Assembly (NCBI GenBank): GCA_003550325.1
Contig: QKWP01000007.1
Location: 78,266 to 142,265, forward strand
DNA: 64,000 nt
Direction: 5' to 3'
From: Gigaspora rosea
Lineage: Eukaryota > Glomeromycota > Glomeromycetes > Diversisporales > Gigasporaceae
Of this stretch, positions 44,770 through 55,960 are shown one piece after another. A program made the translations under genes and the position numbers. Under the pieces are notes generated by a model. It saw only the letters and a program-made list of their open reading frames with translations, ran no database searches and was not told the origin of the DNA. Each line of letters begins with the position of its first letter. Position 1 is the first letter of the stretch.

Positions 44770-45860
44770 CAAAATTCTCGATTTTTATTGTTTTTTTTTT
44801 GCTAGACATTACATAGACATGCTTTCAATTTGTCTAGAATTGTGAGTCCTCATTAATGCTTCAGACAATAAGTATTATGTATTTAAATATTTTTCTTTTT
44901 TTGCAATAACTTAATTGTTTATTTAAGATTTAGTTAGTAAACGCAATAAAGTTTAAACACCTTAATGCGTTGCATAAGCAACGCGAGACAAGCTAGTATA
45001 GGTATAATTTGGAACGTGAGATCACAAAAAATTCCATATTTGTATAAGAATAATGATAATTATAATGGTAAAAAATTAAATATCGATCGGATATCTATTA
45101 CTTATTGGATTTTACCTCTTTTTTTTTTTTTGCTGGGCAGATTAATTAATTAACGAATAACTAATACAGAGAGTCACGTTCGCATAGTGATACAATTTCC
45201 CTGAAAAATTCTGCAATTAAACATAAACAAGTTCAGTGTATGCGAAAATCAAAACCTTCGTAACTATTTCAACGTGCAAAAGTCAATAATAAAACCTTAT
45301 TTCATGATCAGGCCTGAGTAGCAAAGAAAACAGTCATGTATCAAATGTTGTGAGAAATTTTTGGTTTTTTTTTGCTAGAGCGTAAAGTTGATTTCATAGG
45401 CACACTTTTAAGTTACTACGTTTTTTGGAAAACTTCGGCTAATTTTTTTCTTTGTATTTCATATTATACAAGGTCTTACAATTTGATTGGTTGTGAGATA
45501 CAGGTAGTGATGTGCAAATCTCGATTTTTTTAAAAATCCCGCGTGGGATTCGCGGGATCGAGCAGAGTTTCCGAATTTTTCACGATTAATAAATATATAT
45601 ATATAAATCATCACTAGAAATGTAATTTCTCGTTAAAATAATAATCATTTCTTATAAATCTACTGCAATTTATTACAAATATAATGCTTATATAGATTTT
45701 GCCTAGTTTTAAAACATTTGAATCTTATAATTATTAAATTTATCAATTCAACTTTGTCTTAATTTTATCAATTTGTTTTTATTATATTTAAAAATTATAA
45801 TGGTAACAAAGCGATCATATCATATAAGCGTATAAAAATTTATAAGTAATCAGGTGTATA
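44770..45860. other. Intergenic, no gene supported
   Basis: The 62-codon frame at 44965-45153 has no domain. AT-rich with no terminal repeats noticed. Confidence 0.4.
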
Positions 45861-45873
45861 ACCAGGTATAATG

Positions 45874-46709
45874 CGTTGATTCTCACTTTCCCGAAACCCA
45901 CTTTCCCGAAAACTATTTTCCCGACATCACATAGGGTTAGGGTTAGCATTTTGTTAATTGTGGCAATATATTTTTAGCAAATTGTCACCTGTGTGATGTC
46001 GGGTAAATGACATGTCGGGGAAATAGCTTTCGGGAAATCGTACCGTAACCGTATAATGTGCTAAAATTTATAATCCATAAGGTCATATACATACAAAAAT
46101 TCATAAACGGCTCATAAGAAAATAATNAATCAATTAGTAAAATTTGGAGAATCAGAGAATTTTTTAGTATTTTTATTAATAAAATTATATAAAATATTAT
46201 AATTCTCCAAATTTTACTAATTAATTTTTAACATTGTGCCATAAAAAACTTGTTCAGCACATAAAAGTACATTATTTCGGCATATTTGATTTTATATTTC
46301 TTGAAAATTTAAAAGAAGATGCTTAATTTTGGATTTTTTGATCAAAAAATCTTCTCTTAAATTTTAAAAACTATAGTAGTACAAAAAAATGAAATAGCTT
46401 ATTTTTGGGTATGATTCTTGCAAAATGCAAGGAATTTGCTAAAAATAAAATATAACCGTTGATTCTCACTTTCCCGAAACCCATTTTCCCGAAAACTATT
46501 TTCCCGACATCACATAGGGTTAGGGTTAGCATTTTGTTAATTGTGGCAATATATTTTTAGCAAATTGTCACCTGTGTGATGTCGGGTAAATGACATGTCG
46601 GGGAAATAGCTTTCGGGAAATCGTACCGTAACCGTATAATGTGCTAAAATTTATAATCCATAAGGTCATATACATACAAAAATTCATAAACGGCTCATAA
46701 GAAAATAAT
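45874..46709. repeat. Near-identical 253-bp direct repeat; the first copy ends at an N
   Basis: 45874-46126 and 46457-46709 are the same length and differ at about one base (CCCACTTTCCCG against CCCATTTTCCCG). The first copy is followed immediately by the undetermined base N46127. Each copy contains a MITE-like inverted repeat (CCCGAAAACTATTTTCCCGA against TCGGGGAAATAGCTTTCGGG) and GGGTTAGGGTTAG. The intervening part has an inverted repeat at 46133-46225 (AATTAGTAAAATTTGGAGAA and its complement). Confidence 0.92.
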
Positions 46710-47435
46710 CGGTTTTATAATTCTAATCAAATAGCCACTTTCATACTCAATAATACCGTAATAATCTATAATAGATTCCACCTTTATTAATAATGACAAT
46801 TTAAAAAATATATTTCAATACACAGTTTGCGCATTATATCTGTACGTACGTACGTATTTATGTGGAACGAGAAACAAATCAAAAGTTAATACGTGCATAA
46901 TATTTTTATTCACTTATGTTAAAGCAGGCCACTAGATACAGGGCTATGGCATGGTATGTAATTGCTTGATGTGAGAATTTTATAAATAAAAGGATAATAT
47001 GGATTATTTGGATTTATACTCCTCAAACTCTGGTCCAAATATATTACTAACCTCCATAAATGCTATTTTTCATATTGACCTCTAAATGCAAGTTATCAAT
47101 AGTTCGGTCTCAATTAAAGATGGGTGACGAATAACGAAACGTTCGTTATTGACGAATTACGAAATCATTTCGTCAGACAACTTCAAGTTGACGAATGCTA
47201 AACTGATGACGAATGACGAAACGCATGAAAAATCATAAACTTCATAAGTATTCTATAGCATTTGGGTGTAATAAATGTAAGGAAAGGTTTAAAATGCGTG
47301 TTTTCTTTAGGAATCATGCGAAATTAATTTTTTTGTTCGTTTTCCAGTTCCATTATTTTTTACACAGTTATTCGATATTACCCGATGATTTGCATCGATC
47401 ACCCGGATCTATCCGTTAAGTCTGCTGAACGAAAA

Positions 47436-47825
47436 GCGAGACCAACTGGATTCTGTGTTTTACATTACACCAGGACTCCGGATAATTCTAAGAAAGGTAG
47501 TATTATTAAACCGGACATTTTTTGGGCCACGTTATGATAAATTCTGGTCAAAACAAAAATTTAATTTTTTGGTTTGACCAGAATTTGCGTCACGTGGCCC
47601 AAAAAATGCCCGGTTTTAGTAATACCACCTTTTTTTAGAATTATCCGGGGTCCTATTTCACCCCAGAGTCCCCCCCTCCCTCATAGAAAAAAAATTTAGA
47701 TAAATACACATAGGGCTACGGGAAATTTCGGAAAATTTTATACAGTCATGGAACAATTCGGAAAAATTTTTTTAAAAATTTTACTATCCACCCCGGGGGT
47801 AAAACACAGGATCCAGTTGGCCTCG
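47436..47825. mobile_element. MITE of the AGGCCAGACC family, nested
   Basis: GCGAGACCAACTGGATTCTG at the left pairs with GCGAGGCCAACTGGATCCTG (minus strand) at the right, followed by TGTTTTAC on both. It carries an inner foldback MITE. Confidence 0.8.
47472..47654. mobile_element. Foldback hAT MITE (183 bp), AGGACYCC family, third nesting level
   Basis: The ends AGGACTCCGGATAATTCTAA and (inverted) AGGACCCCGGATAATTCTAA; pairing continues to the centre through GGCCACGT and TTCTGGTCAAA. Flanks are ATTACACC (47464-47471) and ATTTCACC (47655-47662). Same end type as 7789-7969. Confidence 0.85.
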
Positions 47826-48640
47826 CTAAATTACAAAAAAAAAATTATCTGCTTTAGATTCAATGGAAAGGTAAAATTGATTTTTTTATGAGTTTTTAAC
47901 TTTAGTGGATAACTTTTATAACTGTCTGACAATTTAATAGAAAAACAGTTCGTGGCCAAATAAATGATTACTATGTTCTTGTGTGAACTGATGAATCTTT
48001 ATTATGATGAAATAGCAGTAACTTTGAAAGATATTTAAGATTCAGAATACCCAGAGGTCGTCATGATGAAGCTTGTCAAAGGGTTCAATTGCATTTTATA
48101 TTTTATTAGCCAAATTAATTTCGCCAAGAGTTTCGTCAATCATCAAATTGTTGGCAGTTTCGTCAATTGTCAAAATTTCATCAAGACGAAACCATTGACA
48201 AAATGGTTAAATAAAATTATGGAAATAATGAAGATATTGATAGTTTAAATAGTTTGAATAATGTAAACACAGATATTAGTGAAAATTTAAATAATGTAGA
48301 GGATGTAAACAATGATTCAGAAAATTTACCTATAGCACTTCGAAAAACATGTCAAAATATTAAAAAGTAAATAAATAAAGCTTTTATGAATCGATATTTT
48401 GTTTTTTAATTATAATAGTTTCGTATAGTCTCGTCCATAGTTTCGTTAATAGTTACCGTCAGTCGTCAATAGTTTCGTCAATCGTCAGTAGTTTCGTCAA
48501 TCGTCAAAGTATCGTCAGACGAAACCATTAACTAAACCATTTCGTCAATCGTGAATAGTTTCGTCACCTATCTTTCGTCTCAATGAGTTACGTTTAGGTC
48601 GGTCTTACTGTATGTTATTTATTTATCATGTTTCAAATTA

Positions 48641-49321
48641 GGCCAGATCAATTTAATTCGGTGGTTTATGTTACATTAGGGTGTTCAATAAATTAATTAA
48701 TACAAGGGTCATATAATCGGATTTTTTAAAGGGTCATTTAACCTATGAATTTACATATGACTTTGTACTAATTTAGGCACAATTTTCTACACAACCAACA
48801 GATAAAATTGTATCTTATTTATCTTTTAAATTGTAGTTCTAGACTGGCTCTACACTGAAATAGAGCCGGTTTTTTTAAATAAATTTTGTTAATTATTAAT
48901 GAAATTTAAACAAAATTTTATAAAAAGTTATTAAAATATAGGCTCTAATTCAATGTAGAGCCAGTCTAGAACTACAGATTAAAAAAAAAAAAAAACAGAT
49001 ACAATTTTATCTGTTGGTTTGTGTAGAAAAATGTACCGGTACCTAAATTAGTACAAATTCATATGTAAATTCATAAGTGAAATAGCTCTTTAAAATATGA
49101 CCCTAACTATGTTTTGATTAATTAGTTTATTGAACACCCTAACGTTACATTCTTCTCGCAAAAGGGGGGAGTTAATTTTCAAAAAAAATTTTTTCTGAAA
49201 GAAATCTGTTCCGAAATAATCCACAATATATAAAATAGTTCCAAAACTCCGCATTATAGTGAGAAGGGAAAGTAGGAGGGGGTGAGGGGATAGTGTAAAC
49301 CACCGAATTAAAACAAGCAGG
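48641..49321. mobile_element. MITE of the AGGCCAGACC family, carrying another element
   Basis: GGCCAGATCAATTTAATTCG then GTGGTTTA at the left pairs loosely with the right end (minus-strand TTTTAATTCGGTGGTTTAC near 49285-49320). Interrupted by 48677-49141. Confidence 0.6.
48677..49141. mobile_element. Foldback element with 9-bp target duplication (MULE-like)
   Basis: The ends TAGGGTGTTCAATAAATTAA and (inverted) TAGGGTGTTCAATAAACTAA pair. Flanks ATGTTACAT (48668-48676) and ACGTTACAT (49142-49150) match at eight of nine. Nine bases is the usual duplication of Mutator-like elements. Inner inverted repeats (CAACAGATAAAATTGTATCT and TAGTTCTAGACTGGCTCTAC) make it a multi-layer palindrome. Confidence 0.8.
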
Positions 49322-49761
49322 ATGGAGTCCAAAATTTCTGAATGTTACAAACGGGGTGTATGTACATGGGCAATACAAAGCCAATTGATATCGATTGTGA
49401 AACCAACTTTTCTAACAAAAAACATTCTTTGTAAAATTTTGGCATAAACTATACTCACCCAATCCTTACCTTTAACCATAAAATTTACGAGCTGTCATGT
49501 AACATCCAGAAATTTTGGACACTCATCATTTACGGGTTGGTTAGTCCACAAAATTTGGCACGTTGTGTAATCCGAGCCAATCCGACTTAAATAATTTTGC
49601 CCGAAATCACCAAATTTTAACAAATTTTACTAATAAACCTGTTAACCGATGTACGAAGTAAAATTGCTTGGATTGTAATTTTGTTATAATATTTGACTCG
49701 GGTTACACAAAATGCAAAATTTTTTGGACACCACTAACTTACATGAGTGGATGATTTAGAG

Positions 49762-50665
49762 TAGTGGTTGGAACCGGTTTTAAAATTAGTGGGACACGTG
49801 ATGAATTTTGTGATGATCGTCAGCAAATTTCGGTAATTATTTTTCGGTAATAAAAGTATAGTTTTCAATAATATAATTTTCAAAACATAACGCGATAATA
49901 TATCAGCCGAAAAACTACACAAAATTCATCACGTGTCTCACTAATTTTCAAATCAGCTGTAATCTGGTTGAATTCAAATAACCGGTTAACCGATTATATT
50001 ATTCAGAACGATACTAAAATGTCAACACATTTAAAGTTTTCGCTTGGATGTATCCCAGTGTTTTTGAGTACGTCTAGTTTATGAAAATTTATGATAGAGG
50101 GTTTTTCTGCCAACCAGCAGATCATAACAAAAATAATGTATACAGTGCATTTAAAAAGTCTTTGGACAACATGTATCGATAGCTGAGTTATGTAATTTAT
50201 GGCTTATTCAAAGGCCAAAAAACGAGTGAGTTATACATTAAAAGCTAATATGAGATATATTCCATTTTTTAATTACATACCTACAAAGACTTTGCATTGA
50301 CTTATTAAATTCGCTAAAATGCCTCCAAGATTTCTTTCCATCCCTTCCGCCTTAAATAGTTGCAATTCATTAGCCACCGGTTTTTAACATTCTCTTTAAT
50401 AATAGTCTATAATTTTTATAGATTATAAATATTTAAACCGATTAATCATATAGATTTCGGTCATAATAAAACCGATTTATCGTTTAGTATCGGTTATACT
50501 AAAACCGATTAATCGGATGGATTCGGTTAAATAAAACTGATTGATCGGTAGATTCGGTTGTAATAAAACTGATTGATCAATTTAAAAATTTTTCAACCTG
50601 GTAATAAGTTATAACCGGTTAAACCCGGTTATAAATCCGATTACGATAACCGGTTCCAACCTCTA
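49762..50665. mobile_element. Non-autonomous hAT element (904 bp)
   Basis: ATTTAGAG flanks both sides exactly (49754-49761 and 50666-50673). The ends are TAGTGGTTGGAACCGGTT and (inverted) TAGAGGTTGGAACCGGTT. ACCGGTTA and CGGTTTTA words are repeated at the right end and around 49980. A nested inverted repeat (49786-49946: AAAATTAGTGGGACACGTGA and its complement) is a separate MITE. Confidence 0.92.
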
Positions 50666-51356
50666 ATTTAGAGTTCAGTTGTCTTTTTGGGTAACTTAAC
50701 GAAAAACAATAACCACGGCTCCATTTTAATGATGCCTGACGCAATTATTTTCGCGATGAGGAAAGGTTTCGTCAAATTTGCGTCTGATGAAACCCTTGAC
50801 GATTGACGAAACCCTTGACGATTGACAAAACCCTTGACGATTGACGAAACTCCTGATGCAACCTATGACTATTGATGAAACTAAGCCATAGCTTTCCAAC
50901 ACAAAAAAATTATAATTTTAACCGATTGAATTTTAAGATCAGGTGTAACGTAAAAATTTTTTACAAAAAACAGATAGTTCTAAATTTTTATTAGGAAACC
51001 ATCTATTGCATCCTAATTAAAAATGTTTCTCGTGAAATTTTATTAATAGCCACAATGGCCACTAATATTTTTCTAACCCTAACCCTAATTATAACGCAGT
51101 TTTCTTAGCCTTAATTTTACATGTATTTTTACTTAGAAAACAAACCGCATTTGTTTTGATTATCACGTTACACTTGATCCTAAATTTTGATTGGTCAAAT
51201 TACAGAATTACAGAGTGATTAAATTTTTGTGGGAGCGCTATCTAAGCTCTTGATGAAACCCTTGTCAATTGAAGAAGCTTTTACATTGAATCTAAACAGA
51301 TTATTTTTTATTGCTAGCATTTCACTAGCAACAGCGAAGCGTAGGATCAACTCATA

Positions 51357-51572
51357 AAGGGGGTCACCAAATTCCGGGTCGGGATACATCGGAGTGCATC
51401 GGAATCACAGTTGGCTGGATCAGAATTGATCAATTTTGTCCCAAGATCATAAAAATTTTACAAATGAAATCATATCCATTCATTAAGTAATTTGCTGTAG
51501 AATCTACTAACAACTAAGGCTATACGCCGACCTAGATCTGACGCATACAACCCGGAATTTTGGTGACCTTCC
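51357..51572. mobile_element. Small inverted-repeat element, nested
   Basis: AGGGGGTCACCAAATTCCGG at the left pairs with GGTCACCAAAATTCCGGGTT (minus strand) at the right. No secure target duplication. Confidence 0.6.
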
Positions 51573-51699
51573 TGTAAAATTCATGTAGGATCGATTGTCC
51601 GAACACATGACTTTTTGAACCATCAATAATAACACTAATGCTATGAACATCTGTTATTCATTTGCAGACTAAAACCATACCCTCAAATATCTTTAATTC

Positions 51700-51815
51700 G
51701 CACTGAGGTTTTAATCACTCGCTAGGTGTTTAATTCACTCGCTGAGAGGTTCATACACTCGCCGAGAGTCTATAACGCTCGTTGAGGGTACCAGCAGGGT
51801 ACCCTCATTGAGGGT
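51700..51815. repeat. CACTCGCTGAGAGG minisatellite
   Basis: About five units of 22-24 bp (TCACTCGCTGAGAGGTTCA-type), ending in a GAGGGTACC inverted repeat near 51785-51810. Confidence 0.8.
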
Positions 51816-52521
51816 TAAATCACCCAACTATGCCACAAACTATGCTAAAATTAGAAATACATAAAATAATACTAAATAATAATAAAATACTATGACACTG
51901 CCAATTCGAGAACACCTATCGGATATATCTGAGTGATTGTTGCAAATCATCAGGCAATGTCAGATCGATATCAAAAAGATAGAAACTGAGAAGATCTAAA
52001 ATGAACAAAAAATTAATTTTACATGGTCTAATTTATTTCTGTTATGAAAGAATGAATATTAGTCTTATGCATCATCAAAATCATCATGAGTTTTGTTATT
52101 TATTGTGACAGATCATAATGAAATCCAGATTAAAATGAAACAATAGTATAAAATCTCGAAAACTAAATGTTTTTGGTGTGCATTTTTTAGGGTTAGGGTT
52201 TTAGAGTTAGTATTTGTATTAAAAAAATTATAATAAACAATTATTAATAGGTTTTAAAAGGCTAGCAGGTTAAGTATAGAATATAGATTTAATTTTAAAT
52301 TATGATCTGCGACATTTATTATTGGTTTCGTCATGTGTCATAGGTTCATGCGTCATGTGTTTTGTCATGCGTCGTGTGTTTTGTCATGCGTCATGGGTTT
52401 CGTCATGCGTCATGGGTTTCGTTATTTGTCAATTCGTCAATTTGAAGTTGCCTGATGAAATATTTTCATCATGCGTCAATGACACAGGTTGCGTCATCCG
52501 TCAGGCATCTTTACTCCATTT

Positions 52522-53640
52522 AGTACTGTAATTTAAGAATAGACATGGTTTCCACAGTATCGGGACATTTGGGCAAAGCAGTCACGGTAGCCTCAATACA
52601 TCGAGAAAACAACCAAATCATATTGATAGCACATATAGATATTAGTAGAATTCAAAAATAGAAAATTTAACAATGAAAATGATTAGTAATCATTGTTATA
52701 ATTTCCATTTTTGAATTTTACCAACATCTATATGTGCACATTAAATACACACAAAAGATCATACCACTAGTGATAGGTAAATCGCAACTTCTCAAAAAAT
52801 TTTACGAGGTATGCGGGATCATACACAGAATCAGCAGGATAGAGGCGACATAATATGCCATCAATGTGGGCCAGTTGATAATTATTTAGAATCTTCGTGC
52901 GGATCACACGTGGTCCCAACTACTAGTACTGCCAGGGAACAGAAAATTTTGGAAATAAATTTTTCCAAAATTTTCCAAATATTTGTTCACAATCCAATAA
53001 ATTCAAATTTTTTTGAGTTTTTAACAATATAGTATCAATAAATAAAAGCCAGTTATTGATTCAAAATCGTCTTTTGATCACGTAGAATAATTGGCTATGG
53101 GCCATGCAAAAATTTTAATATTTAGGACCACTAGGCATGTGGTCTGACCTAAATTATAAGTTAATTTTGTAATGCTGTCCAAAATCTAAATAAATCTAAA
53201 TTTTTGCTGATGTGTGTACTTTTAAAGTAGATCGTTTAGTTTATTTAACGTAACGAAGCAATTAGTCATTAATCACCAATAAGTATATTAGTTCTATAGA
53301 TGGGCAATACATGCATGGTATGCAAAATGTGCAATGAATTCTGGCTAGCGTTAAGAAATTAAATCATAATTTTGGTCAAAACATGCATGCATACATGCAA
53401 AAAATACATATGCATGCTGTGAAAGGGAGAATAATCTATATACTGAGTAACTAGGATCGAAATAGAGCTCTAGATATGTCACGAGACTTTAATATGAGGT
53501 CATGAGATTTGGACTTTAATACGAATTCACTTATTGGAAGGTTATAAGTTTATTAATAATAATAGTTTATTCAATTATCTATTAGGGGGAATTACTAATG
53601 ACAGGACCCCAAATATACATAAAAAGGTTAGGTTTATTAT
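52522..53640. other. Intergenic, no gene supported
   Basis: The 73-codon frame at 52811-53032 has no domain. An inverted repeat (AATTCAAAAATAGAAAATTT near 52650 and AAATTTCCATTTTTGAATTT-like near 52700) and ATGCATGCATAC words near 53385 are the only structures seen. Confidence 0.45.
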
Positions 53641-53647
53641 AAAATTA

Positions 53648-53945
53648 CTAAATATAGGGGTCGTCTAAAGCCGTATCCATCATATGACATAGAGCCAATA
53701 GGGTTGTTTATTTTGATCGACACAGATCAGCCCGAAGAGACAAAAACAGTGAAAAAAAGCAAAAATTGCAAAAATACAAGAAACAACAGTTTAAACCCAT
53801 CTTGGTGCATTAATAAAAAATGTCGGGGACAATTTTACTATAAAACATGCTCTAACCCTAACCCCAAACTAACCTTTACCCTAACTTTAATTAAAAAACT
53901 AAAAACACGTGACTGGACATGGCTTTAGACGTCCCCTAAATATAG
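53648..53945. mobile_element. MITE (~298 bp) with CTAWATATAGGGG ends
   Basis: CTAAATATAGGGGTCGTCTA then AAGCCGTATCCA at the left pairs with CTATATTTAGGGGACGTCTA then AAGCCATGTCCA (minus strand) at the right. The interior has CTAACCCTAACCCC (53852). The 74-codon frame inside (53704-53928) has no domain. TA-type target duplication is likely but the flank is ambiguous. Confidence 0.8.
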
Positions 53946-55960
53946 AAAGATCTGAAAAAAAACCTCAAAAATAAGCAAAAAATTACTATAAATAGAAAAG
54001 ATCTGTATAAAACCTACAAAAATAAGCAAACTAATACCTAATTTATCTATGTATATTCATATTATATAGCAATTTCTGGTCACTACTCTTTTCAATGATC
54101 ATCAATCCCAACTTTTCCATTAACGCCAACCTATAAAAACTTTGTTGTTAGTATATTTGTACATAACAAAAACTCTAACTAGAAGCGACTTGGATACAGG
54201 GTTTCAGAAGATCGTATGTGAGAAGAACTGAAATAGAGATGAAAAAGAACTTTCTCCTTATGGGTTTGACTCTCCAGGTAGAAAACTTTGTTACTATAGA
54301 ACAAGTAGTAGAGAAACAACTCTGGGGTTTTCTGTCAGAAGGTATGAAAACAATAGTAGAAACATTCTTTTGGTCGACTGTGCTATTCAGCAAAGCATAT
54401 ACTCCTATGCTCTTTGCAAGTTGGGTCTCTCTTTTGCTGCCTCTTTGGCTTTGCGAAATTTCAACAAAGTGGGCATTTTGGCTTACTCTCTCCAAAAGAT
54501 TGACATTGTTTATATCATCCATTTTGGGAATGCGCCTATCTAATTGGAACCAAGTTACGAGTGAGTTCCGGTACTTATAAAATAAACAATAAATGACACG
54601 TGAGATACAGTAGAGAAAATTCTGAATTGAAATTTCTTTCTAGAATATTCTTATAGGTGTAGTTTTTTTTTACAATGTACATATAATACTTAGGTGGAGC
54701 GTTCTCTGTGCAGTATTATAATTTTTATCACTATTTCTCTGACCACACTTACTTCTTCAATAGAAGGTTCTATTTTTTTATTTTTTCCCTTTTCTTCTTG
54801 TTGTTTTTTTTGGTTTTTTTAGTTAGAAGTTCATTTCTATACCTTTATTTTATACTTCCTTTTTAACTATAGTTTCGTTTTCTCACCCCTATTGAAGTTT
54901 ACTTCCAATTTTTTAATTTTTTTTGGAGTGCACTTTTTGTAGTGCCGGTGGTTCAACAAAGTGGCTAGTAGTTTTACCTACTAGTGCGGCAGGTTACTCT
55001 TGGGCGTCTGTATAGATAGCCGAGTGGTGCCATTCTTGTAATTAGATCTATATGTATATGAACTTGTTTCGTTATACTGAAAAACTAATAAAAGTAAATG
55101 GTAGGACCGCCAAAGGTGAAAAAAAATATCTATGTATATTTTGGGGTCCTCTAATGATAACACTTTCTATTTTAATTACAAAGGTTATTACTTTACAACA
55201 TTGAACTCTAAAGCTTTTGAACTTAACTGAGTTCTTAACTCTAACTTAAACTCAACTCTTACTGAGTTTTATTCATCCTCTGTTATTCTATATTAAAGTG
55301 AGCTCAAGGCTCTTATATACTTTTAATACCTTTAGTTACAGTCTAAAATCAATTTAATGAATTTTATAGAGTCTATTGGCTTTATTGACTTTATTGACTC
55401 TATCAAATCTATCAAGTCTACTGAGTCATATACTAACTATAAATAGTAATTGTCTAAAGCATAGTGAGGACTCTATAGATTAGCAATGGACATGATTTTG
55501 TGTTGAATTCCAGTCATGTGCAGCCAATTAGCTATAGAGATCGACACAGATTAGCCCAATATTTATTCTTGGCTTAAGACACTAATGGATATCTGTTTTC
55601 CTAGTCTAAACATAACTGAAAATAGGACATTATTAGCAAATCTATTATATAAGGAGCATCAGTGTAGATAAATACTATAAGATAAACAAATGAGATAAAC
55701 AATGTAAAATTTTTATTTGCGAACTCTCTCTGCTGATCCTCATGAATACTTCTGGTAAAAAAAAAAATTGAAGCTAGAGCAAAAACAAGCATAGAAAACA
55801 ACAAAAATACACATAAAGAAAGTTGTAAAAATCTACAAAATACATAGAGTTTTTTAGTAGGAAAAATTTGAGTAGCTAGTTAAAGTGCTTTGGAATTTTA
55901 TCTTTTGAATTTTTGTTCGGAAAAATATTTTTTGGTTGATACTTTTGGGGAATCACTCTA
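53946..55960. other. Unassigned region between MITE and LINE
   Basis: Two overlapping frames of about 120 codons (54218-54580 plus, 54175-54522 minus) have no recognisable domain; neither can be preferred. At 55010-55030 AGATAGCCGAGTGGT resembles a tRNA A box, but no B box follows. The words GACACAGATYAGCCC occur at 53718 and 55542. Confidence 0.4.

Larger units (their letters stand above)
47115..48576. mobile_element. hAT derivative (1462 bp) with subterminal GACGAAA repeats
   Basis: GTCTCAAT is exact on both sides (47107-47114 and 48577-48584). The ends are TAAAGATGGGTGACGAA and (inverted) GAAAGATAGGTGACGAA. ACGAATGACGAAAC and TTTCGTCAATCGTCA words fill both subterminal regions. The right half keeps what looks like the acidic tail of a hAT transposase (about 48220-48368, NNEDIDSLNSLNNVNTDISE and ENLPIALRKTCQNIKK), and the left half a short frame with CNKCKERF (47213-47419). 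It is therefore an internally deleted relative of an autonomous element. Two MITEs are nested in it. Confidence 0.9.
50727..52513. mobile_element. Non-autonomous hAT element (1787 bp) with tandem subterminal repeats
   Basis: CTCCATTT flanks both sides exactly (50719-50726 and 52514-52521). The ends are TAATGATGCCTGACG and (inverted) TAAAGATGCCTGACG. Four 18-19 bp units of GACGAAACCCTTGACGATT at the left (50788-50880) and GTTTCGTCATGCGTCATGG units at the right (52325-52430) form matched subterminal arrays. Inside are a CCAATCA-module pair (50918-51195), an inverted-repeat segment (51357-51572) and a 22-24 bp minisatellite (51700-51815). No transposase is left. Confidence 0.92.

Noticed and set aside
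45935-45965. A telomere or interstitial telomere array
   Set aside because: Only about two TTAGGG units, internal to a small repeated element; not a chromosome end.
54175-54580. Overlapping frames of about 120 codons on both strands as a host gene
   Set aside because: Neither has a recognisable domain, both depend on the same open stretch, and no introns or flanking exons could be joined to them. Left as unassigned.
55010-55060. tRNA-Leu/Ser-like A box (AGATAGCCGAGTGGT)
   Set aside because: No B box or stem structure follows; reported only as a note on the region.
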